Counted from the first letter of the stretch, positions 10,652-21,873 are shown. The stretch: 64,000 nucleotides of DNA from Laburnicola sp. R22_1 (GCA_014281115.1 JACONQ010000017.1:186001-250000), one strand, 5' to 3'. The notes: generated by a model from the sequence alone, not told the origin. Made by a program: numbers and translations.

Positions 10652-12042
10652 ATGCATGCGCGCACTTTGTCTCTAGCGACGCCCTGGATCTGCCGCAGCT
10701 GCCTCGTCCGTCTCGTCCGACCGGCGTGGAGACGGCAGGCGCGACTCCAGTCCACAGGTAGGTGGTGCGCTGGTTGCTCCTTCCTGCACTTCCCTGATGA
10801 TGATGCAGGCACGAAGCTCGAAACTGTCCCGCCCGCCCTCCTCACACGCGCCCGCGCCATCGCCCTCGAACACAAGCAGCTGACGGAGAAGCTCGCCCAT
10901 GGGTTCGACACGCGCGCCGCGAAGAGGGTGGGCGAGTGTGGGCCCGTCGTGAACGCCCTGGGCGAATGGGACAAGGCGAATGAGGTGCGTCCGCCTCTGC
11001 TATAGGGGCAAACATATCTCTGTCAATTCTGTGTGCTGATCTCGCTAAGTCTGTGGCAGAGCTGACGTCCTTGATGCACGACTCGGCCAGCGACGCGGAA
11101 CTGCGTGACCTGGCCGCCGAGGACCTGGGCGACACGCGGGCTCAACTGCAGAGTGCCTCGCAGAGCCTCATTACATCCCTCGTGCCCGTGCACCCCTTCG
11201 CCCATCTGCCCTGCTTGATGGAGATTCGGCCGGGCGCCGGTGGATCCGAGGCGGCCATCTTCGCGGGCGACCTCTTGCGCATGTACCAGTCGTACTGCAA
11301 TCGCAACGGCTTCCGCGTCACCTTGCTCAAGTACGAGAACATCAATGGCGGACAGGAGGCTGGCGTGCCGCTCTCCGAGGCCATTTTGGAAATTGACCAG
11401 GAGAACGCATACGCCGTCTTCCGGTGCGAGGCTGGTGTGCATCGCGTGCAGCGTGTCCCGGCCACCGAGACCAAGGGCCGCACCCATACGAGCGCAGCTT
11501 CCGTCCACGTGCTGCCCAGCTTGCAGGACAACGCGGCCGCAGCGGAGGACTTCGAGGACCCAGAGAGCGACTACTACATCGACGTGAAGGAGGTGAGGCT
11601 GGACGTGATGAGGGCCAGCGGTGCCGGTGGCCAGCACGTTAATAAGACCGAATCGGCCGTGCGCTTGACGCATATGCCTACCAACACAGTAGTAGCCATG
11701 CAAGATTCTCGATCGCAGGTCAAGAACAAGGAGAAGGCCTGGGCCCTGCTCCGCTCGCGCATCGCTCAGCTGCGGCGAGAGAAGCGCGAGGAGGAAATGG
11801 TCGCAATGCGACGTAGTGTCGTGGGGGTAGCTAAAATGGGCCGCGGAGACAAGATCCGGACGTACAACTACAATCAGCAAAGAGTCACAGACCATAGGAG
11901 CGGCAAGACGGTGCACGGTCTGGACGACGTCATGCAGGGTGGCCATGGGCTCGATGGCATCATGGACAGCGTCAGGAGCTGGTTGATGGAGAGAGACGTG
12001 GAAGCCTTGATAGCTGAAGAGGCCGAGGCGAAGAAACAATAA
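10652..12042 (+). CDS. MRF1: Mitochondrial peptide chain release factor 1
   Basis: Three exons: 10652-10757, 10809-10984 and 11050-12042 (introns of 51 and 65 bp), 424 aa. The N-terminus (MHARTLSLATPWICRSCLVR, then many Arg) is a mitochondrial targeting sequence. Class-I release factor features are clear: the PCRF-type domain with EIRPGAGGSEAAIFAGDLLR, VHRVQRVPATETKGRTHTS, then the catalytic RASGAGGQHVNKTESAVRL with the GGQ motif that triggers peptidyl-tRNA hydrolysis, and TYNYNQQRVTDHR near the C-terminus. The second acceptor was set at 11048-11049 (AAG), since the next CAG would break the frame; it gives DKANE-SVAELTSL. It reads UAA/UAG in mitochondrial translation termination. The upstream Met codons in the same open frame lack a targeting signal and were rejected. 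Confidence 0.95.
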
Positions 12043-14263
12043 TCGCGAAATGCCCTTTCCAATCTACCATCCACTTTCCCTTTTCGTCTCCCTTTCGGCT
12101 TCCGCGGTGCTCTCTACTTAGTTCCTGTGTTGCAGCTGCTTCGCCTTCCCTTTGTGATTACCTACGGGGTACGTATAGCGTACCCAACGTGTGTTGTGAA
12201 TAGCATATCAACTAACTATACACCAGTGGAAACGGTTAGAACGTATCGCGGTTTTGGCCAATGGCGTTGCCATTATTGCGTTTTGCTTGGTCGCTTTGTC
12301 GATGTTTCTATCGACTTGAATCGCCCCGGAGACCGCTATGTCCAAGCCGAAGTTGATGATATATGCTTGTCTCGGGCTCTGTATCAATATTCTGGGCCTT
12401 TTGAACCTGCCGCCGAAGAGATCGGCCGACCTGGAGCCGCGCAGCGAGTGTCAGAGTGAGCATTGCACTGCTGCGTTAGCAGAAGAGCCTGTTCCGCATG
12501 CGCCAGAGAGCTCTCATAAAAGGTCAACTGTAACAACCTCGAATCCTGGTCAGAGAAGGAAAAAGTTCCAGCCGCGGACGAAGTCATGAGCGGTTTCCGA
12601 CATTTACGGTCATCCGAACAACTTTCGAAAGTCGAGGCTTGCAAAATCCCGCCTCTTCTTCCTTCCTCCTGAAGACATTCCTGTTCATCCAACTAGCTTT
12701 CGAAACTCGATCATTGAAACTTCCCGCCTGGACGGAGAGGTATCTGGAGAAGAAGAGGGCGCAATCGAGCATACGCCGTTGCCTGTACGCCAACGCGATT
12801 GGCCTGCCCTCCAGAGGCAGGAAGAAATGTTCTAGCAGCGCCTAGATCTTAAGCACCATCACGCTGGGGCTAAACTATGCTCTGATTGCTGCGATAGACT
12901 GGCATCTGGAGCGGAATTCTGAGGTTCCACTTCGCTGCTTGCCTGCTGTACCGCCTCTGGGGAAGGGAAGGACGGATCACAGTGGCAACAGCGGCTTGTC
13001 ATGAAAGCATAAATATTGAAAGTCCCACGCAGCGGAGGTCCGATCAAGGCAATCGAAGGCGAGATGTTTAGTATACCGGAAACGGTAATTTTCAACGTCG
13101 TTCGCAGCGGGACCCACGTCCCTCAGCTTTTAGCGTGGTCGGCTCAGCTGCGCCCACGCGTTGATCGATATCACGATTTTCATGTGGGTCACTCGAGGTG
13201 TGTAGGATGGCCGGAATCTACGGGTGGCCTGATCTCTGGCGGCCCGCTCAATGCAATGCAGTCAGGTGACTGAGGGGTTACCTACTCCAGGTACTGGTCT
13301 AAAGCACCAGAGTTGGTGGAGTAGTCCGACAGGGCTTCAGTAATGCACATCCAATAATGCAATTTCTGGCTAGAAAATCCCTATCCGGCATCCCATTGTA
13401 ATATCTTATTACATCTAGTTGGATAGGGGAAGATGGTTGGTTCACAACACGGTTACCTAGGCAGCGTGCCTTTTGTGGTTAAAAATCTACAATATACTAC
13501 GTGGGTTCATTCGTGCATTCAATCAATCCATTTATCATCATCTCAATCGTTTTCAGATTATGAGACTTAAACTACACCAAGAGGGCCTTGCGCGAACATG
13601 CGCTCACGCCTGTCACTCTCCGCTGAAATCCGACGCTACATATGTACCGACTTCAGACTTCCTAACCCATAGGTGGCACCGCATCAATACAAACCTGTCA
13701 GTTTTCAGTCCCTTATATTGGACAAATCAGTTGCGTTGATAAGTTGAGATCTAGATGCATACAATTGATTTCAAATTGCTACTATAGAATACCAACATTG
13801 AATATCCCGTCTGGGGCGTAGAAAATGTCGAAAGAAGCAGCTTCGCGTGAAGGGATAAGTTCATGTGCACCTCTGGCTAGGCCTAGGCATGGCTCAGTGA
13901 AATCTTAGCCACTGTAAACTGAATCAAATATCCGCCGCCGATCCTCGAAACACTTCGATAAACTCCCGATGCTATTTGGGGTACAGGTATCAAGCTCCCT
14001 AGGTCTTACTACGTCTAGGAATTCAATTGTCCTTGCAGTAGATAGCGTTAACACTGGCCCACGTACGACAGACCCAGAGGATCGGGACAACGAGGCGCAG
14101 CGGGCGCGCAGGTCGAAGCGCGCAGGTCGAAGCGCGCAGGTGGCACGGCACAGATCACACTAGCATCACGTCGTATCGTCGTTTGAGTGGGATTATGTAG
14201 AGACGAACGGGTTTGTAGACCATAGCCGACGCCATACCGAGTACCGGTACCGCAGACCAGTTA
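12043..14263. other. Intergenic, no firm gene; one weak open stretch
   Basis: A plus-strand frame at 12338-12589 (starting MSKPKLMIYACLGLCINILG) continues in the same frame after one TGA to 12838 (GHPNNFRKSRLAKSRLFFLP...). It could be a decayed or spliced small gene but has no recognisable domain. From 12860 to 14263 nothing supportable is seen apart from a short tandem repeat near 14104. Confidence 0.4.
14104..14141. repeat. 14-bp tandem repeat, about 2.7 units
   Basis: GCGCGCAGGTCGAA is repeated head to tail, the last copy partial. Confidence 0.85.
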
Positions 14264-14311
14264 CCGTGTCCGTGCGCGTAACGGGCCACGTCGCGTAACG
14301 GGTCACGAACA
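14264..14311 (+). repeat. Left terminal inverted repeat, element C
   Basis: 48 bp, matches the inverted copy at 16345-16392 with one mismatch (T at 14303). It contains two direct motifs at 17-bp spacing (14276 and 14293). Confidence 0.93.
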
Positions 14312-14361
14312 CCAAAACACCAGACAAGCCACCAACTTTAACGCGTCGTAACTCCACCACT

Positions 14362-16239
14362 ATGGCTCCGATTGATGACGCGATTGCAGCAATTGATTCG
14401 CTAGAACCAGGAGAACACTTTTCGTACCGCGCAATTGCTCGTCAGTTCGGTGTACCAAAGACTACGTTGACTCAAAGACACCAAGGTCGTCAGCGCCCAC
14501 GGGAAGCCAAACATCGCGATCAACTACTCCTCAGCCCGCAACAAGAGTACGAGCTTGTAGAGTATATTGGAGGCTTAACAAAGCGAGGGCTACCACCTAC
14601 AAGAGAGATGATACGAAATTTCGCCTCTGAGATCTCCTCCGAGAGCGCCTCTGATGCCTGGGTTACGCGCTTCTTGAGCCGAAACCATGAGCATCTCACC
14701 TCTAAATACACCCTCGGGATGGACGCCACACGCCACAGAGCCGACTCTAAGGACAAGTACGAGGCGTACTTCAAGCTGCTACACTCCAAGCTCACTCAGT
14801 ACGGCTTGGAGCCTCGCCATATATACAATATGGATGAGAAGGGCTTCATGATCGGTGTACTCAGCCGCTCCAAACGAGTGTTCAGCCGTCGGATGTGGGA
14901 GCGTAGGGAGGTCACTGCAGCTCTCCAAGATGGCTCTCGTGAGTGGATCACCCTCCTAGCAGCCGTCTGCGCAGATGGGAGTGCTCTCTCGCCCGGCCTC
15001 ATCTACCAGTCGGCGAACAGCTCACTGCAGGCCTCATGGGTGGCCGCCATTGAAGCCGGGCAACACGACGTCTTTGTGGCTTCATCTCCGTCAGGATGGA
15101 CGAACAACGACATCGGATTGGCGTGGCTAGAGCAGGTATTCGATCGCTGTACGAAGCAGAAAGCGCGTCGCGGGAGGGACTGGCGTCTCCTCATACTTGA
15201 CGGCCATGGCAGTCACCTCACAAAGGGCTTTATCGACTACTGCGACTCCCATCGTATACTCCTGGCCGTGTTTCCCCCTCACTCTACTCACACGCTTCAG
15301 CCACTCGATGTTGTTTGCTTCAAGCCTCTCTCAAGTAGCTACTCCAAGGAGCTCTCCAGCCACCTCCAAAGGAGCCAAGGGCTCATCCCAGTCACGAAGG
15401 GAGACTTCTTCCCATTGTTCTGGGGTGCCTGGCAGTCTGCCTTCACAACAGAGACGATCCTCAATTCCTTTGAAGCCACTGGCATATGGCCCATGGAGCC
15501 AGAGGCTATACTCAAACGCTTCGAGAGAGAGAGCTCCAGCGAGCATAGAGGAGGTGAAGCATGTCCCCCAGCACCCAAAGAGAGCGACTGGCGTCACATG
15601 GAGCGTCTCGTACGCTCTGCAGTGAGGGATACTGCCGCGGAGGACTCCAAGACGCTCTCTCAAACGCTCCACTCACTCGCAGCTCAAAACGAGCTGCTAC
15701 ACCATAAGAAGAACGGCCTAAGAGAGGCTCTTACTGTTAAGAGGAGGCACAAAAAGCGCGGCAAACCTCTCGACTTGCAGCAGCGCGAGGAGTACCATGG
15801 TGGTGCTGTCTTCTGGTCACCGCGCAAGCTGAGAGAGGCACGTGCACGTGAGGCAGTAGTACAACACCAAGAGCATGAGGAGCAGCTTGCAAAGGCGAAC
15901 AGGAAGGAGCTTCAAGCTGCTGCTAAGCTCCTCCGAGAGCAAGAGGCTGAGGAGAGACGCGTGGCGAGAGAGAGAGCCAAAGTGGTGAGAGATCAGCTGA
16001 AGGCCGAACAGGCAGCTGCTCGCGCGGCCAGAATCGAGGCCCAAAACACTAAGAGAGCATCTAAAACTGCCCAAACGGGTAAGCGCAAAGCCTCAAGAGC
16101 GCCCTCAGCAAAGCGTGAGCCCAAGAGACGCGCGCGCGGTACTGCAGCTGTCAGGGAGTCGCCAGAAGCTGCACCAGCTGCTCCACCCAAAATCAACTCT
16201 CGTGGCCGCACCATTAACGTTCCACGCAAATATAGATAA
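14362..16239 (+). CDS. Pogo/Fot1-type transposase, intact
   Basis: One uninterrupted 625-aa frame begins 98 bp inside the element. Residues 1-45: Psq-type HTH (IARQFGVPKTTLTQRHQG). About 55-130: CENP-B/Tc5-type HTH (LPPTREMIRNFASEI, AWVTRFLSRNHEHL), which should bind the terminal repeats. About 150-350: DDE domain with Asp158 (NMDEKGFMIG), Asp280 (LLILDGHGSH) and Asp316 (LQPLDVVCFKPL), a DD35D spacing. The C-terminal third is a Glu/Arg-rich coiled coil followed by Lys/Arg-rich segments likely acting in nuclear import, ending RGRTINVPRKYR. It performs cut-and-paste excision and insertion at TA. It is the only copy here with the third Asp; the decayed relatives have Asn there. Confidence 0.96.
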   Translation: MAPIDDAIAAIDSLEPGEHFSYRAIARQFGVPKTTLTQRHQGRQRPREAKHRDQLLLSPQQEYELVEYIGGLTKRGLPPTREMIRNFASEISSESASDAWVTRFLSRNHEHLTSKYTLGMDATRHRADSKDKYEAYFKLLHSKLTQYGLEPRHIYNMDEKGFMIGVLSRSKRVFSRRMWERREVTAALQDGSREWITLLAAVCADGSALSPGLIYQSANSSLQASWVAAIEAGQHDVFVASSPSGWTNNDIGLAWLEQVFDRCTKQKARRGRDWRLLILDGHGSHLTKGFIDYCDSHRILLAVFPPHSTHTLQPLDVVCFKPLSSSYSKELSSHLQRSQGLIPVTKGDFFPLFWGAWQSAFTTETILNSFEATGIWPMEPEAILKRFERESSSEHRGGEACPPAPKESDWRHMERLVRSAVRDTAAEDSKTLSQTLHSLAAQNELLHHKKNGLREALTVKRRHKKRGKPLDLQQREEYHGGAVFWSPRKLREARAREAVVQHQEHEEQLAKANRKELQAAAKLLREQEAEERRVARERAKVVRDQLKAEQAAARAARIEAQNTKRASKTAQTGKRKASRAPSAKREPKRRARGTAAVRESPEAAPAAPPKINSRGRTINVPRKYR

Positions 16240-16344
16240 TACAAATTAATCGCGAGCATGTTACGGGTCTCTCCACCAAAAAATCTCGTTAAAAGAGCTA
16301 TTATAGCTGTTACAATAACCTCATCTTTGTGGTGGTGAGCATGT

Positions 16345-16392
16345 TGTTCGTGGCCCGTTACGCGACGTGGCCCGTTACGCGCACGGACACGG
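16345..16392 (-). repeat. Right terminal inverted repeat, element C
   Basis: Inverted copy of 14264-14311, followed by TA at 16393-16394. Confidence 0.93.
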
Positions 16393-16394
16393 TA

Positions 16395-17091
16395 CCAGCG
16401 TACTCTAAAATCCGCAGCTAGTGTAGCAGCTAGCGCCTTTGTTGAAAATTAGCCCACACCGGTGGGCGCTAAAGGCTGAAACGCTCTTCAAGGTCCGCAA
16501 TGAAGCCGTGGATGTCTTACCCAGCCACGATGGTGGAATTAACCCGCAAATGACGCGCATTGCGGCATGCAACAGAACGCAGCGGGGTGCCGATTACCCG
16601 AGTTCCAGCCATCCAGTTGAGCCACGTATCAATATGGCGCCACTACTACACGGCTGTGCATGTAGCATGTGGGCCAAGCCTCACCCACAAACGGACAACC
16701 ACCAAAAGCCCGCAATCTGTACGACATGAAACCAGTCCGCAAGAGCTGAAAGTGAGCGCACAAGCATTGGCACGGGGGAATAGTCGGCATCGACGGCCGA
16801 CAGACGCGCGCGTGCGCAATCGCACAGTGAATGGGTTACACGGTTTACCTAATTGAGCGCGAGGGAGGCCATTTACGCCGCATCGTAGTGCTGTTTGCAA
16901 GGTGGAGGCGCTCCACTTCTTTTCCGCGCCTCGAGGGAGCGGCCGCGGATCCCTTTGCATTCATATATCTCTCACTTCTACTCCTACCATACGCTTTCTC
17001 TTCTCTTCTCACTCACTTCTGCTTCTTCACTCCTTCTCTGAACCTCATACTCAACACAGCACTTCCACACCCTCCACTCCAACAATCCACC
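16395..17091. other. Intergenic; promoter side of the CVNH gene
   Basis: No gene is supported. A pyrimidine-rich, CT-dominated stretch (about 16965-17090) directly precedes the CVNH start codon, as is common in filamentous-fungal promoters and 5' leaders. Confidence 0.5.
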
Positions 17092-17531
17092 ATGACTTTC
17101 CACCACTCCGCCGAGGACATCCGCATCGAGGACGGCCACATCCTCAAGGCCCGTCTCCAGACCGCCGACGGAGAGTGGAACGACGCCGAGATGGACCTCA
17201 ACGCCCACATTGGCAACGAGAACGGTACGTCGCGCCCCCGCCTCGCTTTGACCGACCCACCGACCGCTGATTCGCAACAGGCAGCTTCTCCTGGGACGGC
17301 GAGAACTTCGCCGACTCAGCGAGCGATATAAGCTTCGAGATTGAGGGCGACGGCGAGGTCCCCGTCCTGCGTGCTACCCTCTCCAACGAGGACGGCGAGG
17401 GCATCCAGCGCGATCTCAACCTCGCTGAGCGCATCTCCAACAACGATGGCAACTTTTCTTATAGTATGTGGTCCCTTGGTATCCGTTGTCTGCGGTTGCT
17501 GGGCGGGAGTGCTAACTGGTGTGTAGACTAG
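17092..17531 (+). CDS. Cyanovirin-N homology (CVNH) domain protein
   Basis: Three exons: 17092-17224, 17281-17463 and 17527-17531, total 106 aa. The product is a single CVNH domain: MTFHHSAEDIRIEDGHILK, then LNAHIGNENGSFSWDGENF and, in the second half, LNLAERISNNDGNFSYN. The two pseudo-symmetric halves each end in the G-N-x-N/D-G-x-F pattern typical of the fold. Such proteins are small sugar-binding lectins, usually for mannose-containing glycans. No signal peptide, so cytosolic or released without the classical route. The last intron (branch-like GCTAAC, acceptor GTGTAG) leaves a terminal exon of one shared Asn codon plus the stop. Without that splice the frame would run on, so the splice sets the family-type end. 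Confidence 0.93.
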
Positions 17532-18071
17532 GTGTTTGACACGTGGGCCATGGGGAAATGGGTGGAACTTGTCTGAGCGATCATCGGCATGGATAGTACT
17601 GGGGTTCATTGGGGGCTCCGTAGTTGGTTGGCAGTCGTTGTGAAGTAAGCAGCTCGGGCTGCGAGAATGGGAACGATTTGACCAGTTGTGCATCTTGTTT
17701 GTCGTGATTTCTTTACCGCTTGTGTATGGTCGTGCGAATTGGTATTATTACATCCTCAACGCGCATTATTTGGACGATTTGGACCGTGCATCAAGTATAG
17801 ATTTTGTGTATATCAGGGAGACACCACGTAAGCGGCGTGGCTGTCTTGATCCGTGTTGGGCACGTATAAAGTCATGTGACTGTACGCACACCAAAACATT
17901 TGTACCTTTCGATCCTTAGGATTAAAAGTCTAGACTGATCTGAACCTCAAGTATAAGTATCCAATGTAATTTGCATCAATACTGCATACACTTATGGCTT
18001 TCTCGAGTTCTCGCAATAAGATTCGAACGAGCTTTAAATTCCCCAATTCGATTCGCACTACATGATGGTCC
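17532..18071. other. Convergent 3' region, no gene seen
   Basis: Lies between the 3' ends of the CVNH gene and the minus-strand membrane-protein pseudogene. Moderately AT-rich from about 17930, with no domain-bearing frame. Confidence 0.5.
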
Positions 18072-19584
18072 TTATAAAGATAGTACAAGGATATATGAAA
18101 GAACGCCAATCCCCCAATTCGTGAAATCACAGCTCATAAACCTCTCCCCTGCCATCACCCCTTGTCCACGAGCCCCGCCTTCCACCCCCCCAGCCGTCGC
18201 GTACCCGCCCTCCTGCAGTGCCCTCAAAGGCCAATCTTCATGATCCTGCCGCTCTACAGGGGAAACCACGCCCCCTTCGGCCGGCATGAACGGCTCCACT
18301 TCCTGAGCCGAGACTCCGCGATACCCACCGCTAGCCAACTGGCTTGAATGCCGCCGTGGCGACGGATCCGAAAAAGAGTCACTGATGTGGTTGTTGGGGC
18401 TGTACGCGACGTACTCGGATGCAGCGGTGGGATACGGGTTGTGGCCTCCAGCGTAGATGCCTTGCCCCGTTCTGCGAGGATCCATTTGCCGGATGCATCG
18501 GTGGGATAAGGGTTGTGGCCTCCAGCATAGATGCCTTGCCCCGTTCTGCGAGGATCCATTTGCATGCTTCGGTCTAGCTTTGAGCCGTATTCGCTGTACA
18601 GCGAATTGAGTGGGGGCTTGCGTCTGCCATTGGTGCTATCGGGGCTGGTACTGAGGTCTCTAGAGCGGCCGTGCGCGTGGTGGAAGGGTTCGGGGACTTC
18701 GGGGACGGAGTGGAGACTGGTGACGCTTTGTCGGGATCCGCGACTTGATTTTTGCACGGGATTTTTGGTTGAGATGTCCTCGTAGCTAGGACCGCCGAGG
18801 ATTGTTCCGTACGCGTCTGAGTCTGAGCTTAGATTATGGTTTGAGTGTGCCATTTCTCGGTTTGCGTCTACCGAGGCGTGGCCACCTCTTAGTGGCAAGT
18901 GTTGTTCTCCTCGTGGTTGACTGAGAGATGATCTGTAGCTAGATGCACTGTTGGTAGCTCTGCGCCGCCGTTGACGCCGATGATGGAAACTCCAGCACAG
19001 GATGAGCGCGGCTACGGCGATGACGATTAGAGGCACCGCGATGCCGATGGCTATCTTAGCCCGCAATGGAAGGCCATCCTCATTGCTTCTGTCGGAGCTG
19101 TCTACTTGGATAGCTGTCTCTGATGCTGTAGGTTCTGAGGAGCTTGATGCGAATGTGGTGCTGGCGTCTGGTGTGGATAGGGTCGCGGTAGCACTGATCG
19201 ATGCCGCTGTTTTCGTCGGACCGAATTCCCCACTCAAATAACCTTGCACATCTGTTGGCAGCGCTGTGAACCAGGCAGGTGTGTTGTCATCGAGGAACTC
19301 CGACCAGAGTAGCCGAGAGACTGCAGGAAGATTGGTGAGAGCGAGGGTGAGAATTGAAGGAGGAACAGCAGTCAGGAGGATTGGACCGAGTGATCCACTA
19401 ATGAACCATCAGTACAAGTCTAAGAGGACAATTGTGGATGCAAATCTCACAGATCAATGTCTTGCCGTCTGCTTAGGTCTAGATCTTCTACGGACGGCGC
19501 TGGTGTGATAATTGGTGGCTGTTGCGCGACCCTCGCCCACGCAATTGAGGTCGTCCCCAGCAATAGTAATGATGAACTCCTCAT
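18072..19584 (-). pseudogene. Single-pass membrane protein gene broken by a 74-bp duplication
   Basis: Exon 1 19584-19451 encodes a signal peptide (MRSSSLLLLGTTSIAWARV) and Pro-rich start; a 53-bp intron (19450-19398, GTGAG...TTAG) leads to exon 2. The ectodomain has WSEFLDDNTPAWFTALPTD and a Ser/Thr-rich stalk, then a transmembrane helix (AKIAIGIAVPLIVIAVAALI) followed by HHRRQRRRRA and a long Ser-rich cytosolic tail. This layout is common for fungal cell-surface or sensor-like proteins; no enzyme domain is seen. In the tail a 74-bp tandem duplication (18416-18563) shifts the frame: MDPRRTGQGIYAGGHNPYP is encoded twice in two frames. The natural-looking C-terminus (VAYSPNNHISDSF ... GGVVSPVERQDHEDWP) lies in the frame that would follow if only one unit were present. 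The unit contains no GT, so a GT-AG intron cannot remove exactly one copy. The shifted frame stays open to about 18254, so a protein with an altered tail is still possible. Confidence 0.7.
18416..18563. repeat. 74-bp tandem duplication in a coding region
   Basis: Units 18416-18489 and 18490-18563 differ at a few positions (for example CAGCGTAG against CAGCATAG). 74 is not divisible by three. Confidence 0.93.
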
Positions 19585-19824
19585 TGTGGTCACTCCGTCT
19601 CACTAATAATATGTTGTAGGTCGGAGTGTAGGTAGTTCGCGGGAGTTATCTCACGCATTATAAGTGCAGCATAGGCTCTTCTAGCAAAAGCCGCTGCTGG
19701 CTCCACCATTAATCCGGGCCCGCAGATCGATACATCTGGAACGGAGGCAGTAGATGCTGCGTTTGTGGGAAAGCAAGAAATAATCCCAGCGGAGACGATG
19801 ACGGCACACGGGAAGTTTGCATTA

Positions 19825-19875
19825 CCGTGTCCGTGCGCGTAATGCCCGGATTCGCGTAATGCCCGCGCAACACCA
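19825..19875 (+). repeat. Terminal inverted repeat, element D (one end)
   Basis: 51 bp, perfect reverse complement of 21874-21924, with direct GCGTAATGCCCG motifs at 19837 and 19854. Confidence 0.95.
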
Positions 19876-19976
19876 GAAGCGCTCTATCAGCGACCAGGCA
19901 ATAGAACCACCCACAATCAATATTATCACGAGATTTTCCAGAGTAGCACTATATCGATGCTTGCGATCAATTTGCA

Positions 19977-21836
19977 CTATCTATATCTATTAGGAAGCTT
20001 GACGTTGCGGCCGCGACGTGTAGATCTGGTTGGGGAAGTAGATGCGCCCTCTGAGGCCTCCCTATTATCTTAAGCATCAACAACACGTTTCTAACGCTTT
20101 CTGCTCTGTAGAGCTGGCTAAGAGGCCTTTCTCTTACCCTTTTAGGATAGTTGTAGAGCTTTTTCAGCGTCGCGGGCAGACTTCTGGGCAGCGCGCTGAG
20201 CTGCCTTTTCAGCCCTCTCTTTCTCCTTTGCCTCCCTAGCTACTTCTCGCGCAACACGCTTCTCCTGCTGGATTTTCTCCTTATATAGCTTAGCTGCCTT
20301 CTTCAGCTCTGCTGTCGCTGCTTTTTGAAGCTGCTGCTGCTTATCCTCCTACTCCTTGATTGATTGACGAACACGTGCCTCCCTTACTTTCCTTAGTGAC
20401 TATAAGATAGCCCTACTATGATAATCCTGGCGCTGTTGAAGGTCTAGAGCTTTGCTCTTCTTCCCACGCTTCTTCTTGATAGATAGCGCCTGCCTAAGCC
20501 CATCGTTGTCATGCTTAAGCAGCTCATTTTCAACAGATAGGTGGTGGAGTGATTGACGAAGCTTTTGTGTATCCTTGCTACTTTGATCACTCACTGCAGA
20601 GCGTACAAGCCTATCCATCTTTCTCCAGTTATGATCACTAAACCCTGATGAGGAGCTATCGCCTGATTCTTGATCCTGGGTAAACCTATTAAGGATAGGA
20701 TTAGGATCAGGTGGCGATATGCCTGTGGCTCTAAAAGAGCTGAGGATAGTTGATTCCTTGAAGGAGACCTTCCACGCGTTCCAGAATAGGGGGAAGAAGT
20801 CGCCTTTGGTGATAGAAACCAGGCCCTGGCTTCTATGGAGATATCTTGATAGCTCTGCTAAGTAGGCTGTTGATAGAGGCTTAAATATCGCAACGTTGAG
20901 AGGCTGAAGCGTATAAGTTGAATAAGGAGGCAGGATAGCAAGGAGGATCCTATGCTGATCACAGTAGTCGATAAAGTCCATAGTGATGTAGGATCTATAG
21001 CCATCTACGATCAAAAGTTGATATAATCGGCGAGTCTTCTCTTTTATGCAGCGATCAAATACCTGTTCAAGCTAGGCAAGCCCAATATCGTTGTTCGTCC
21101 AGCCAGAGGGTGATAAGGTGATAAAGACTTCTTGTTCTCCTGCCTTAATATCCTCTACCCAGCTTGATTGGATGCCCTTGTTTGCAGCCTCATAGATGAG
21201 GCTTAGCAGCAGAGCTGATCCATTAGCGCAGATACATGCTAGGAGCGTAATCCATGCGCGATTGCCATCCTGGAGCGATGCCCTAACCTCCTTCTTCTCC
21301 CACATTCGTCTGCTGAATATTCGTTTTGATCTACCCACGATACCGATCAGGAAGCCTTTTTCGTCCATATTGTAGATATAACGAGGATCTATCTGATACT
21401 GATTAATCTTGCTATGTAGGAGGTTGAAATAGAGGCGATATTTATCCTCTAAATTAGCTTTGTGGCGATTGCTGTCCATGCCAACTGTTTATTGCGAGAT
21501 AAGCTGAATGCTGTGTCGGTTGATAAAGCGGGTAACCCAGCTCTCGCTAACTGGCTCCTTTGCTATAGTAGAGGCGAAGTTCTGTATCATCTCTTGAGTG
21601 GGAGGTATATGTCTCTCTGTGAGTCCTTTGATATATTGTACGAGCTCCTGCTCTTGCTGTAGGTTGAGTTTCAGCTGGTTGATATTCTTGACCTGCCTGG
21701 GGCGCGTTACCCCTCGATGCCTTCGACCCAACGTAGATCGTTCAAGCCCATGCCTAGCAGCAACTTCTGTATATGAAAAATCTTCTCCTGGTTCTCGCGA
21801 TTCTATCTCATCAATCGCAGCCTGATATGGATCCAT
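19977..21836 (-). pseudogene. Transposase pseudogene, family D
   Basis: Minus frame from ATG 21836 (MDPYQAAIDEIESREPGEDF) to TAG 19977. Three long open pieces remain: 21836-21489 with the two HTH domains (AARHGLERSTLGRRHRG; IPPTQEMIQNFASTI), 21479-21072 with the first catalytic block YNMDEKGFLIG, and 21014-20400 with the second block as LLIVDGYRSY (its Asp kept) and the third as LQPLNVAIFKPL, Asn replacing Asp. The C-terminal coiled coil follows with further stops and ends GRNVKLPNRYR. The stops fit TGG or CAA/CAG to stop transitions. Confidence 0.87.
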
Positions 21837-21873
21837 AATGGTGGAGTTATCGCGTGCTGAAGTTAGGGTGTTT

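Larger units (their letters stand above)
14264..16392 (+). mobile_element. Intact Fot1/pogo-like DNA transposon, family C
   Basis: Terminal inverted repeats of about 48 bp (14264-14311 and 16345-16392, one mismatch) are flanked by TA on both sides (14262-14263 and 16393-16394). Length is 2129 bp. The ends begin CCGTGTCCGTGCGCG. Within each end GCGTAACGGG occurs twice, 17 bp apart. The single transposase gene is fully open with all catalytic residues, so the element looks autonomous and recent, unlike its decayed relatives in this window. No RIP-like stops are seen. Confidence 0.95.

Noticed and set aside
11023..12039. 338-aa minus-strand frame opposite the release factor
   Set aside because: Antisense shadow of the GC-rich MRF1 exon; no family match, while the sense strand has the GGQ motif.
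18416..18563. Intron explanation for the 74-bp duplication
   Set aside because: The duplicated unit has no GT on the coding strand, so GT-AG splicing cannot remove one unit and restore the frame.
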